Shown here: positions 13,581 to 26,569 of the stretch, piece after piece | How the letters are laid out: each line of letters opens with the position of its first letter | How positions within the stretch are numbered: the stretch's first letter is position 1 | Source of the DNA: Serilophus lunatus | Lineage: Eukaryota; Chordata; Aves; Passeriformes; Eurylaimidae | Length of the DNA: 64,000 bases | Assembly: GCA_013399895.1 (NCBI GenBank) | Contig: VXBA01001784.1 | Location: forward strand, 946,568-1,010,567 | Reading direction: 5' to 3' | Notes under the pieces: model-generated | The model's input: only the letters and a program-made list of their open reading frames with translations | Database searches by the model: none | What the model was told of the DNA's origin: nothing | Program-made: the position numbers and the translations under genes

Positions 13581-13619
13581 CCCCCCCNNNNNNNNNNNNN
13601 NNNNNNNNNNNCCCCCCCC
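13581..13619. other. Assembly gap: 24 Ns between poly-C runs
   Basis: Seven Cs (13581-13587), then 24 Ns (13588-13611), then eight Cs (13612-13619). The gap probably marks a C homopolymer or GC-rich simple repeat that the reads could not span, so the true length is unknown. Confidence 0.98.
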
Positions 13620-16600
13620 AGCCATTTTTCTTTAAGCTTTTGGTTATCTGCAAATTTTGATGTTGATTCTTCAGGGAAGTCCACGTGTAACAAGCCTTGC
13701 TCAGAGAGTGGCTAGTGAGTGGCTGCTTGTGCTGCAGGAGCTTGGAGGGGAGAGGGGCTTTCAGCAGTTACAGTTCCTCCATTTGCTTCCTACCTGCTGG
13801 TTTCCAACAGCAGTGATTGTGTTTAATTAAAAGCAGGGCTGCTTACAGCAGTGCTCACGGAGATTTCTTCTCCCCTCCAAATGCAACAAATAGGCATCTG
13901 GTATTTGTTTTGTATAACACAATTCTCATAAAATGAAGAGTAATAAAACATAATTATCTGTAAAGGCTTGTTTTATAAGCCTAAAAATGAGCTTGTTCCT
14001 GCCTTGTTTTGGTCTAGTTGTAAGATAAAGATGCTTTTGTATGGTTTTATCTCCTCTCCAAATTAGTAGAGAATCAGTTATTACAGTGTTTTAAACCCTT
14101 GTGTGTAAAGGTATAAGGTGGTGTAAGTACATACACAGGATAGTACTGATGGATCTCTAGGGACGAGAAAAATCTTCTGTTCCTTTTGGAAATTTTTCCC
14201 TTACAAACAATGGGTTTTATTTGAAAGCTTTGTAAAGTAAGAAGGAGGAAAATCTGTGGGCTGCATGAAACAATTCAGCATTTCTGAGCTGTGAGATGAA
14301 GCTGAGTTTGAGCCCATTCTGCTTGTCCTTGGCAGCATGAGGGGCAGTGGTCCATGTTCGTGCTTGGGTGTGCATGAGGACTCCTTGATTTAGCCCCTTG
14401 TTGCATTCTGACAGTTGTTAGCTGCTGTGTATCTTCATCTCTTTGGAATGTTGCTGCCTGGATCCACCTCCAGTTCAGTCACCAGGACTCCCAGCACAGG
14501 ATTCAGCAGTTTTGAAGAGCTAATTATACTCATTTCACCTTAGATTTTCTGCTTGCTTGTTGTTTGTAGGGCAATATGCCATTTTGCTTCCCTTTGGCTT
14601 TCTGTAACCCTGCAAAAGCTCTTCCTGTCGCTAAATGCTAGCAGGATATTTTTCTGCGAAAAAGTGAAACTAGATCATTTAAACCAATTAGATCTATCTA
14701 AAGTGTGAAAACCAAATCCTTTTAGGAAGCTCACATTCTAAACTTACTGCCTTTTTATTTTCTCTAAAACAGTAATAAGCAAGAATCCACTTTTCTGTAA
14801 TGAAAACTGAAAGCTGTGGGGCTGCAAGACAGCTTCAGCATGCTTTGGAATATGTTTGCTTCAACCCTCTTCTTTGGACAATTAATGAAAGAGAAGAGGA
14901 AATACAGCTTCACTCAGCTTTTATGTGAATTGTAGCCTTCTCAAAAGGAGGTATGACTTAGGTATTACTTTCTCTCTGCGAGACAAGCCTTATAATTTTG
15001 AATCTTGATGAACAGCTGCTTTTGTTCGGTGAGTCTCAGAAACAAAGGGTTTGGGAGCATGTAACAAATTGCCAAATGATAGTATCACAGAGAAAACTCC
15101 CCTTCTTGAACTGCCTCATTCCCTGTGTCTTCTGTTCTTTGAAGAGAAGGATGCAGTGATGCAGTCCCAGGTGCAGGGACCCAGTGCTGGGGCAATGAAA
15201 TCCTCCCCCAGCAAATCCTGCTTCCTGGGCTGCAGCAGTGCCTGCACAGCCGTGTGCCGAGCTGATGTTGCCCTGTGCTGGAGTAATTTCCTTGAAATAC
15301 GCTTTTCTTTCATCTTATCTGGGGATACTGCTGTAATATGCACGTTGCTGGCTCTAGTTGTTTAACAGCACTATTGGGGCCGCTCTGGATCCTCAGCCAG
15401 CAGCAGGGAAGGTGTTAGAAGGCACCCAGCTGCTTTGTAATCTTACATTGTTTACTGTGGCCCTAAGTCTTTGATCTATTCAAACAGAAGCCCGAGAAGC
15501 AGAGGATGGATGGCACATTGCAGGCTGATGTGTAAATGTGTCCTTTTGCACCGAAGTCTTATGTGACATGTGAGCTAAATATGCCGTGTATGTCAGAGGC
15601 TCCAGAGTCTGGCTACAAGTCAAATGGTCTGAGATGTTTGTCATCCCCACAACTTCTTTTTTGTTCAAGGTCTTATTTTTTATCTGGGGTGTTGCTTCAC
15701 TTATCTGTGGAGTTGGGAGATACCTCCCTGGAAAGTTTACTGGTCCTTAATTCATTAATGTCTCCAGAACCTTGCTTTGCATTCACAGCAACAGAATTGT
15801 ATTTAAAAGTTTGAGGGATTCTGATTCGGACTTCTGATTTCTCCATAATAATTGGGTTTCACTTTATCAGCGCAAGTGAAGTGAAGCCTTTAGCTTCAGT
15901 CCTGCTGTGTGTGGCATGGACTCATTATTTGTTCTCTTGCCCATTGTGTGCAGGGTGGTGACTTTAGGCGCATTTTCTTTTAATGCAATATAAAGTTGAA
16001 ACACTGTTATTTACACACATTCTATGGCACTCGTCTTCAAAGTATCTAGGCAGTCTTTATGTAGTTGATACTTTTGACTCAAACGTTTCCATCATCATGA
16101 GTATGGTCCTGTGAAAAGAATCAGGATGAAAAAGGAAGGGAAGAGAGAGCTGTCTTGAACTCACTTTGGGCAGCTTGAATCACTTTAAGACTCTTTGTAG
16201 GAAATACCAAACATGGAAGATCTCTGCTCCCTTACACTTAAACCAGCTACTTCAAACTGTTCCTTGTTTTTCCTTTGAGCTTGGGCAGGTAGGGGATCTC
16301 CTGGCCCTGCTGGAGCTGTCGGTAGATCTGCCAGGAAAGGGGGATTTCAGGGCTTCTATGATCTGGCACTAAGCAGTGGCCTTTCTTGTGTGGTTCTCTG
16401 CTCCAGGCTCAGGAGGATGAGTGGTCCAAAACATCTGCAGCAGCAGCCCTGGGAGGTAGGTGTTTTCAGACAGCTTTTGAGTTCAGCTGTGTTGCTCAGA
16501 ATGGGAGATTTGAAGGGAAAGCCACCATTGCTCAGTTTGCTTTTAGCCCCTGCAAGGAAGAAGTAAAGCTTACTCAGAGGCAGTTCTTTGAATAAAAGCG

Positions 16601-17703
16601 TGCCTGGGGGGTTAGGTGTGACCATGACCCATCAACAGTTCACGTTGGGGCAGCCATCACTGCCGTATCCAAGTGGTCTCCGGTTGGGAATTTGTCTCCA
16701 AAGCCAGAGTGCTCAGATATGCTGCCTAGGGAGCGTTGTGGCCCCAGACTTTGTGACGAGGTTGATGTCATCTCTTGGAGAAGTTCTGGTTTCATTAGTT
16801 CGAACAAGCATCTTCAGGTTGGAGGCAGGGCCACTGTAAATGTCACAGCATGTGCTGTGGCTTCTTTGGCAGAAATGTGATGATGTCCTTGTGCTTGATA
16901 CTGATTGAATTGGGGCTGCTGGGTGATCGGTAGGGTGCATGTTGGTATTAAGGGGCATGTTATTGGTATAAATCGGTGTACGCAAAACTATCTTCCTAGC
17001 TTCTCAACAGGCAGCATACACAAATCTCACTTTGTCCCCTTACCCACGCCTGGTGCTGGGGAACATGATGTGTTCCCTGTCCAGCTCTTAAGAGGATGGG
17101 GTGTTTGTAGGACCAATGCCAGAAGCCTGAGACTGTGGTTTGGGGAGATAAATTGTTGGTTGTGTGTAATTTACATTTGCTAGGAGGCGATTTCTTTGGG
17201 CCCTCATGGCATTCTTGCTGTCAGCTTAAATGCCAACAACCTCAATGGCATCTTCCCACGTGGAGATGGGTTGGCCCAGAGAAGGAGGCTGAGGTAGTGA
17301 CTAAGGGATGGAAGGCACTGTTGCCCCAGGTGCTGTGTTTTGGGAGGTGGCAGCCCCAGGCAGCTCACTGAGGTTTCCCTGGAAGCCAGTGCAGAACAGA
17401 AAATGAAGCTCAGGTTTCTCAGGATTCCTGTTGCCACATAATGTTCCCCATCCTTCTGGTCTTTATCGCTTGCTAAACACTCAGGCTCAGCTATAGCAGG
17501 ACAGTGAGCGTAGCTGTTTTGTAGGGAATGCTGGAAGGGGACAGTAGGGAATGGCCTGGACAAATACTTAAAAGCAGGAGGAGGAAGAAACCAGATTTTT
17601 GTTTGAATGCATAGGGCAGTAGGCAAAAGCTTCCTGTTGCAAAGCAGCTATGTTTTTAACCAGAGGTGATTGGTTGGGGATTTTTCTTCTTGTTAGAAGG
17701 CCA

Positions 17704-17723
17704 GCTATATATGTATATATATG
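17704..17723. repeat. Short imperfect TA repeat
   Basis: Alternating T and A interrupted by two Gs. It is a minor microsatellite. Confidence 0.7.
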
Positions 17724-18791
17724 TAATCTTGACTGAATTTTTCTACTACGAAAGGCTAAAATCATCATCTTGGAGTTCATGATTAATGTCCAGTTTGCCT
17801 GTACTGAGGATGCTGCTGGTAAGTATCCACATGCAGTGATATTTTATTTGACCTCATGTCCATGGGTTGTTCATGAAAGCTGAGATAGATATTGGCTACT
17901 CTACTCTTGACTATATTGACTTGAATACAGGACAGTAAAAGTCAAGCAGGATAGCATTTTGGGTGGTTGGTGTGGGAATAACATGACATGGTAAACTGAG
18001 CTCTGTTAGTTCACTTGGGACAGTGTGGTGGGTTGGTGCTACATTATGGTGGGAGGAGCTGCTGAAGGAATGCTACAGTACAGTTAAGTGAGGCTGTTAA
18101 CAGCGTGATGGAGGCAATTCATTAATGGCTATGGTGTATTCTTGTGTCTGCTTTCGCTTAAGTTTAAAACTGCTGGATAAAACTACTGGAGGAAGAGATG
18201 CTCCGAAGGTATGGTACAGATGCAGTGACTTTGTTTAAGCTTTGGGTCCCAGAGCCATCTGAAATGCAGCGGTTTCCTGGATGGGTTTTATGGAAACTGG
18301 GCAGTTTTCTGTCAGAACAATGTACTCTTGATGAAACATCTTCGGGTAGTTGCTGTTTCTGTGCACCTGCTTGTTGGATGGGTTGGAAAGAGGGGGATGA
18401 AGGGACAGACTCCTGTCTGGTGGAAACTTCTGTGCAAAAGGACCGAATCAAGGCAACAGCTGCCCTTTGGCAGAGGATATTCTCAGTTACTGGTGTTTTC
18501 ACAGTCAAATAGCAGTAAACTGGTAGGGGTGTTTGGGATAGAAAAATGCCTACCCAGAAGTGCCCCATCTTTGGGGTTACAAAAGAAGGCTGAAGTGAAG
18601 AACTAGAGGCAGTGCAATGTTTTCTGAAGTACTGAAAAAGCTGTTATCTGACCCATTTCTGTTTATTAACTTCTTTGTTAGGAAGTAGCCTACTGAACCT
18701 TGTATTTTTTGGAGTTAGGGCAAGATAAAGATGACCCTAAAGTAGAAGTGGCTTTGAATAAACAAGCACTTGTTTGTTTTGAACAGTAAAA

Positions 18792-18833
18792 TACACCCTG
18801 TGTGTATACCCGTAGAGGGTGTACTCACAATCA
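18792..18833. repeat. 8-bp inverted repeat (TACACCCT / AGGGTGTA)
   Basis: Two perfectly complementary 8-base arms at 18792-18799 and 18826-18833 flank 26 bases. This could be a hairpin or a paired binding site, but arms of this length also arise by chance in 60 kb. Confidence 0.6.
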
Positions 18834-19563
18834 AGGGCATGAAAATCTATGCTTCTTTCCATTAAACAAAAAACAAGGGTCTCTGGTTAAGCTGTGCTGG
18901 GGTGTATGAGATGGTGTCTGCCCTGCTGGAGTGGCTCAGTGCCAGGGGTGATGTGTACTGGGTGGGAGGTCCTGGCCATCAAGAGAAGGAGGGCAAGCAT
19001 CACAGAGCTATCAAGGAGATAAGTCCATGTGAAAGCTCAAGGATGGAAGGAAGGGGAGAATTAATAATTTGGAAAGCAGCACTACGTCTTTTAGTACAAC
19101 AGCTTTTTCCTCCCTCTCAGCTGTTCTCTCATGTTTGCTAGAAGTAGGGTTACACTGTTTAGGTAGTGGGGAGGTGAGAAGGTTGCTCTCAATTTTTAAT
19201 ATGAGAAAGAAACTATAAACCACATGGGCAACCACACTGTTGAAACAAACACACCTGCAGCAGAGATGCTCATCCATCACTTGAAACACCTCCACATTGA
19301 CCTGAAGAGCTTCTGGCGTGAAGGTATTTGTGTCTGGCACCTTGATTCACAAACCAACCAAATCCAGCTGTCAGTGCTGGATGGTGCACCACAGGCATGT
19401 GATTTCAAAGCACAAACCTCATGTGGGCTCACTCTGCTGCTCCAAATTTCCTCAGAAACCAAACCAAAATACCAAAGTGTGATGATTTGAGGTAAATCTG
19501 GCAGAGTTTGTGCTGAGCCAGCTGTACTAGGGTATCCAACTCCCGTCAGGTACCATCTCACCT

Positions 19564-19596
19564 GAAACCAGTGTGAAACCAGTGTGAAACCAGTAT
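19564..19596. repeat. Three tandem copies of an 11-bp unit
   Basis: The unit GAAACCAGTGT is repeated at 19564-19574, 19575-19585 and 19586-19596; the third copy has one change (GTAT for GTGT). It is a small minisatellite. Confidence 0.9.
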
Positions 19597-20924
19597 GGAG
19601 GCAGAGGGGACACAGCTGGTGGGAGATACCTTTTCCACCACAGACTCCTTGGGTGTTGCAGCCAGACCATGAGGAAAGCCCAGGGCTGGCAGGGGCCCTG
19701 GATTTCAGCAAATCAGTCTGCTTTAAAGAGTGTGATTTTCTTTTAAACATTGTAAAAGTGACGTGCAAGATGTATTTCTAAACAGAGTATGTTTGTTTTG
19801 TGTCCTTTTGGCAGAGAGTTTATGTCTGTGTAATCACTTTAGTTGAATTGTATTATTTTCTGCCTCACTCCCGTTATGCAAATTTTATATTACATGTTTT
19901 AGTTTTGATTTTTATCTTGCACAAAGAAGCAGGCACAGTTGCGTTGGGAAGCAGATGTTGCAGTGGTATTTGAGCCACTTTGCTGCCCCGTGGGAAGGGG
20001 GATGCAGGCAGCAGGCAGGGAGGGGAATGGAGGCAGCACTGTCACAGGGGGCTTTTGTCGCTTTTGTGGAGGAATTCCTCAGTGTGCCACTCAGTGTGGC
20101 TGCACCAAGAGTTTAATGGTGGTTGAAGCTTTGCCATAAGTGATTTCATTGAAGGAAAGATGTAGAAGATGAAGCATTGCATGCTTTTGGTCCTGTGAAG
20201 GGAATCAGGACAAGCAGCCGCCTGAGCCTCAGCTTGCCGGGACACTAACATCCAGAGGATGTCATGGTCTGTGGTATTAAAAGGCAATGCTTTAAAGTGT
20301 TCCACAACACCCAGGTTTGTTAAACATCACATTGGGGGACACTGGGAAGTGCTAAAGTGGCTCTGGATGTGTGTTTGGATAACAGAGCACAAATAGAATG
20401 CCTCGTATGTGATTTTTCTCCCCCTGCTTTCCTTTATGGGGCCTATATGTGTGTCTTAAGTACTTGTTAATGAAGTAAACTCTGAAGCATGTTTGGATGC
20501 CACATCTGACAAAAGCTGGGTTTTTTATTCTCCCTAATTACAAATGCTGCCTGTTATCTTTTGCTCCAATTTTTTGTAATATTAGAAAAGCTGATCCAAC
20601 ATGCCATGCACGTTTTCCCTGTTACATTAAGCCCTGGAAGTTTTGACCTCCAGCATTTCATAGTAGTTTGTAAATTATGTATGGAAATGTTCTGTATTGT
20701 TATTGTATGAACTCCATGGAGATAGGGTGTCTTGAGTTGCTTCATTTGGTACTGAGCTTGGGAATGTTTCCCTGTGCCTCCCCAAAATTCAGAGCATCAT
20801 GCTATTTTGCACTCCAGTATTGTACTGAAGATAACTTTTGTCTGTGCATGCAGAAAACCTGGAGTTGCTCTTAGCCAGTTTAAAATAATGGATCACTTGA
20901 AAGAATATTGCCTAGTATTTATTG

Positions 20925-21145
20925 CTGCTCACTAGAGGATAATTTCAATAAGAGTTTATCATATTTATTCAGCAGCAGCCTAATAAATTCAGATTTGTTT
21001 AAACAAAGTCTCGAGGAAGAACCTGCTAAATGCTTACGGTTATATTCATTGCAAGCATAAGCTACTCCATTTCGCTCAATGTACTTGTACCTGCTTATGT
21101 CACCAATTAATTTGGCTCTTAATATCTTATTTTCAGCACTTTTTC
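20925..21145. promoter_or_regulatory. Candidate conserved non-coding element
   Basis: An AT-rich, non-repetitive stretch with several TAAT/ATTA homeodomain-type cores (for example in CAATTAATTTGG), a TTTATTGC-like site and CpGs retained in AT-rich context (CTCGAGG, TTACGGTT, TTCGCTC). This texture is typical of vertebrate developmental enhancers in long introns. No alignment was possible, so this is pattern-based inference. Confidence 0.3.
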
Positions 21146-24100
21146 TCCTCTGGGTACTGCAGTCATGTTCATTCCTGATGTAAATCTATTGTGGGTAATG
21201 GCATCTCTGATGCTTTTTGTCTGTGGATGTGTTTGATTTGTTGTTGTGGCAAAGTCTAGATAAAGAAAAATGCTATTGCAGGAAGGAATGATCTAATATG
21301 CTGAGCTTGAATCCGGGAAGGTCTTGAATATGAATTCTCCTGTGCTGTGTTTGTGGCTTTAAATAGTTCACTCAATCTGTCTTTCTCTCCCATGTTTTAA
21401 GTACAATAAAATACAGTGTTTGTGTACAGAAAATGTGTGCAAGTTCATTCGTAGTTTGAGATTTTTGTTGGGAGTTAATCTAAAAATGAAGAGACCAGGA
21501 GGGAAATGGGTGATCAAGCGATGACTGGGAGCACACATGGAATGAGTGAGGGGTACATTTTGACAAGCATCTGATATGCCTTGCTCTGCTTGTGTTGAGC
21601 ATTGCTTCAGGAAACCAAATGGATGTTATTAAAAATAAAATCTTTCACTCAAGCTGAAATTTCTTGCACCAAAGTTAGATTTGCAAAGCAGCGTCCTCTG
21701 TGGAAAGGGAAATACTCTTGAGTTGGTGAGTATGTTGTGTCTGGTGGTGTACAAATCTTTCTCTAGTATGGGGTGTGTGGGATTTAGGTGTCTCTTTGCT
21801 TGTTCAGAATTGATGTATAGATCATGGTCTTCATTTACACACCCTCACATGCACACAGACAACTCAGCACAGGAAATTTGGTGGGTTTTATAGGATTTAT
21901 TCCTGACTGTTTGATAAATCCATTCACCAGACCTAGCCAGAGAAGTGGGATGAGCAGTACAACCTGACCCAAGAGTTGTGTGCCCCTTTCCATGCAGGGC
22001 AGGGTTCAACCAGTGCTCATGGTCCTCAGGAGATTTTGGCATTCACAGAAGACCATGAGATCTTGGAAAGCTCTGCCACAGTGAAAATCTGGTGTTTGGA
22101 CCTGCAGGGTATGGAGGGGTTAATCATGATCAGGAGCAAAATGTGGTAGATGGTGACCTTTTCTATGTAAAAATAAGCCAAGGGACATCATAGTTATTAA
22201 CCTAAAAAGGCCTAGTAACAGTTGTTGACCTTCTAGGAAATGTTTGCATGTGTTGGTGGTTTCTATTCCATCACAAATGGATTTTTCTGTGTCTCGGGAG
22301 TGACTCACAATATCTTTTCCACTGTTTTTAATTAAAAAGTAAAAGAGTAGAAACCTTTTTATACAAGTGGTTGGAAAGCTGAGCAAGCCATAGGAGATAA
22401 ATAAACTGGTAAAGATTAATTGAACCAAGCAATGGAAGCGACAGATCCCTGTGCTTTCAAATCTTTGACAAACATTTATTAATATGACTAATACATTGGT
22501 TCTTAAAGTGTCCTACTCTTGCACTGCAAACAATTTTATGTGGGCACTATGCTTTCTGAAATCCAGAGTAAAACAAAGCAACTGGTGTCTACATCTTCAC
22601 CGTTAGCAGTAGCATTAGAGGGAGCTGCATAGGGATTAAAATTATAGGCCAACAGGGAGTAAGAGAAATCTGGACAGCTTCTTATACTTTCAAGTCTTCT
22701 GTTATGCATTTAAAACACCTGGACATGCTTGTCTCTGTGATCTCTGGGCTGCTAGTGGTTATGTGCCTGGTGACCTACAGGCAGCACTTACCTGCCAGCC
22801 TCAAAGTTTCACCCTTGCAGTTTGTATTAATTGTGTAGATGTAGGGTTTTAATTGCTTTTATGTCTGGATTGGTGACAGGGCTCTGTGACTGTTATTTTA
22901 ATGGAATTATTCCTGGAAAGGGATGTCAACTGAAACACTGTTGTTGAAACAAGTTGAAACCAGCTTGGGCTGGTGGATGCGTAGATGGTATGAAATGGGG
23001 CTCCTAACAGAAAGCTTCTGTTGGCTGCATCTGCCCTTCTGCTGGAAAGAAAGGAGGTGAGAGTCAGCATGCAGTGCTCAAAACTAGTGCTTTTTATTCC
23101 AGCTGATGTGATCTTGCAGGATCTCTCCATTAATATAGAAGGAAGTGGTTTTAAATGGTGTTGTACTGCGTTGTCAGCAGTGAGTGCATCAGAATTCCAA
23201 CTTGTCTGGAAATACTCTGTCTGCACTGCTGGAGGACAGGTGGGCGTGTAATGGGAGAAGCTGGAGTTTGGCTAGCACTCCTTCAGAGTTCAGGAAACCC
23301 CAGTGTTCCTCCACATGGCCTGGCATTGAGTGGGAAGTTGAACTTAGTCGCTTTCCAGAATAAAGCAGTGACAGAAACTGCAAAAATCAGAGTTTGCAAC
23401 TGTCATTTTGGGGTAACTGATTTATTCTGAGGATAAGGAAGAGAAATGGGTGTTTTGGTAAATTGCAGTTGTGCTGGTCTGACCTTGGAGTATCAGATGT
23501 TTTGCTCTCTCTCCTAAAAGCACAAGGACATTGAGGTCTGTATGTGAATTTGTTACAAAATGGAGATAACAAAGACAAGTGGCCTGCATGGTGTTGCTGT
23601 AGAGATGCTTTGTACATGAACCACATCAGAGCCTTCCTGCCAGGGTGGAGATTACTGGACTATGGGGATTTTGCTTCTTACCTCTTAGCATGGGACAGGG
23701 AAAGGTAGCACTGAAGTTGTGGAACACTGTTCTTGGGCTTGAGAGCCTCCTTCCTGCCAACAACTGAAATCTGGTGTGAGGTAAAGAGAGATTTTAATGG
23801 CTGTGCAGCTGGGTGGCAGCTTACCAGGAATAGCGTTAATGAGTGTTTATGACCCTTCATGGTGCTTTCAGTGCTTTTGGTGCAATAAATGGATACCTTT
23901 TTAGTGCTGGTTTTAAAAGGGACAAACTATTTTTGTTCCATTGTTCCTTATTTGCACCAAATGTGCTGTGACCTCTGCCAGTCTCTGTGCATTAAATGTC
24001 TTAAAGGTTTTATAAACACTTTCCATTAGCTGTACCATAGCTGTTGCCATGAATATTTAATATCAAGAGCAGTACTTATTGTTATTCTTTTTTTTGGTTG

Positions 24101-26099
24101 CTCTGCTTTGACAAAAGTGGATATTTGCCCTCAGAGACCAGGTGGCAGCTGGCATGCCCTGCACACCCCACTTGTACCTTCCTCTTCACTTTTTATCTGC
24201 AGTTAAGCTTCTCCTCCTCCTCCTCCCCCTGGCCCTCCTCTGTAGCCCTGAGGGAGCGGTGCCATTTCCGACAGGATTTGCAGTTGAACTTCACTCGAGC
24301 ACAATGGGCACAATGACTGTCCCGTGCCTTGCCTGGGTGCGGGGGATGAATTCCCTGCCCTTCATGGGTCGCTGGCCCCTCTTTATTTGCAAAACAGATA
24401 AATGAAACAGAGGAATGCTTTGCAAGGCAGAACCGCTTCTAAGGGTGCACATGGATCCAGACTGTCTGGGGTACCCCCTGTGCATTTTATTTCTTTGCTG
24501 AAGAAAATGCATTCCTGCAATTTGTAGTCCGAGTCCTCTTTCTTGGTAATTTATTTTGATTAATACTTTTTCCCTTGTCATCTTTGTATCTGTGTTGTCT
24601 CTTGTTCCCCACTTCTTGTGCATATCCACAGTCTGTGTTCTACCTTTTGCTCTCAAGGAAGGCTCTCTTACTTTTTCCAGGAGGAAGAGGAATGCATGCC
24701 CAGGATACCCAGCTGCATGGGCAAAGCTGGTGCTGTTCTGGCATTAGGATAAGTTTTACTAAATGTGTGTGGCGTCTGCTTGGGAACCTTCGAACATTTC
24801 TTAGTTACTCATGTGGAATAGCCCTGCTGTTGCTGTAGGGGAGGGGTTTGCCTTCCCAGCTGGCAGCAGTTGCAGGATGGATGATGGGATGTGTCTGAAC
24901 TGTGCAGCATCTTATCAGAGCCGAGAGCCACCTGTGTGCCTCCTTTAATGCAAGTTTGTGGGGGGAAGCTCTTGAGTTCATTTTGTGTGAACCGTGGTCA
25001 CCAAGTAATTGATTTCCAGCACATGCTGGTGCTGGTTAATGTGTAGGTGGCCAAATCTGTTGGAAATCCCCAGCAAACTCTTTGTGAACTCTTTGTGCAG
25101 AAGTGGTTCCCACCCCTGCTGTGCTGTGGTGGTGTGCTTTAGGGTCCTGTGTCACACATTTGGGTTCCTGAAGTTTGAGAGAAACTGAAGAGCATGCTGT
25201 AACCATGAATACATGTGTAGTAATCTCAACCATGGTCCACACTGTCAAGAGCCTGGGTAGGATGTTGTACACATTGTCTCTTTGGAGGAGCCTCGTGCTG
25301 GTTGAAGGCATCTGCATGCAGGGGATTGTATCAGTAGGTCTCTTTTTAATTATTAAATCTGGATGTAACTTGGTCTCTGCTCAGCCAGGTTATAACCACA
25401 TGTATCAAGTTGGTTTCTTTGCCACCTGTTAGTGTTAGGGTGGGATTGAGGGATTAAAAAATATTTGCCTGATGGTGCAAGGAGGGTTTGGAGGCAAAAG
25501 GCTTTTCCTTCACTTCCATCCTTGTGAGTGGAGCAGCTGCAATGCTTTGTTCTCCAAAGTCTTCTGCAAACCCTCTTCATTCGGTTCCTGTACTTCTGAA
25601 ACTGAATTCAACCTGATTCATGGAGAATCTGAAACCTCCTGCTTTGCAAATTGGTCCCTGAAGCCTGTGGTCGCAGATGTGACATTTCAGGTGTCGTAAC
25701 TGCAGGGGCTCCTTCTGCCCAACGTATTGCCTGGGATGTGAAAATTGAAATGCTCGGTCCTGGACACATGTGCTGAGTGGTGATTGGGGATGGAGGGCTG
25801 GGGCTTGAGAGACCAAAGCTCTTTGCAGCTTCCGTGAGGTGACGCTGGATTGTGATGACAGTGAGATTAGACTGTGCAAAGCTTTCTTTAAATTTCACGA
25901 TTTGCTCCACAGGTAAGTGATAGCTTTGAGACAGCATTTGCATTTGTTCTATCTCCCTGAGATCTGAACTAGCTCCTGTTGGTGCAACCCTACCATTCTA
26001 CCAGCCAGCAGCTGCTCATCACAGCAGTTGCAGACACAAGGGGTGAGGGAAGGGGCTGCAGATGTGCCACTCTGCCTGGCCCCCTGCACCTTTAGCCGG
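21146..26099. other. Intronic sequence, no gene seen
   Basis: Unique intron with a CTC repeat at 24209-24226. No protein family, transposon or RNA gene was recognised on either strand. Confidence 0.6.
24209..24226. repeat. Short CTC trinucleotide repeat
   Basis: About six tandem CTC units continue into a C-rich stretch. It is a polypyrimidine microsatellite. Confidence 0.85.
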
Positions 26100-26102
26100 A
26101 GA

Positions 26103-26117
26103 GGGAGGGAGGGAGGG
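26103..26117 (+). repeat. GGGA tandem repeat with a perfect G-quadruplex motif
   Basis: Four GGG runs are separated by single A loops, the most favourable G-quadruplex geometry. It is a short microsatellite inside the intron on the sense strand, so it could fold in the EXT1 pre-mRNA. No function is implied by the sequence alone. Confidence 0.85.
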
Positions 26118-26569
26118 AGACATGGTGTCCACAAGACCCTTTCAGGGAGATGCCACTGGTGTCCTGTGTGCAGGAGGAATATAAGCTGTACTGTCAGTGA
26201 GTATTTAATTGTGGCTTCAGGTTTTTCTTTCTAAGAATAAATTAGAAAACGTTTCTCGAGTGGAGAATTGTTAAGAAGTGTAAAGCAAGCAGTGACTGTA
26301 TGTACCAAGCTTGCTTTCCTTCCCGTGCAAAAAGCCTATGTCTCTTTGCAGGTACCCTCCATCACCTTTCCTATGCTTCCATCCCAGATTAAACTGATGT
26401 AAGGAATCTTACTTTCTTTAGATTTAGGGAATGAGAACCTATGCTTGATCTCTTTGCTTCCCTGTCGGTGCTGAGGAAGGGGCTGGGGCTGGGGTGTGGT
26501 TTTTTGTAGGTGAGCCTGGCTGCCACCTTGTCAGCAAAGGGCTGTTAACATGCAGCCTCTGAACTGATC

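Larger units (their letters stand above)
13620..20920. other. Intronic sequence, no gene seen
   Basis: Unique intronic sequence with a small inverted repeat at 18792-18833, a short TA repeat at 17704-17723 and an 11-bp triplicate at 19564-19596. No coding frame with recognisable similarity and no intact mobile element were found. Confidence 0.6.
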
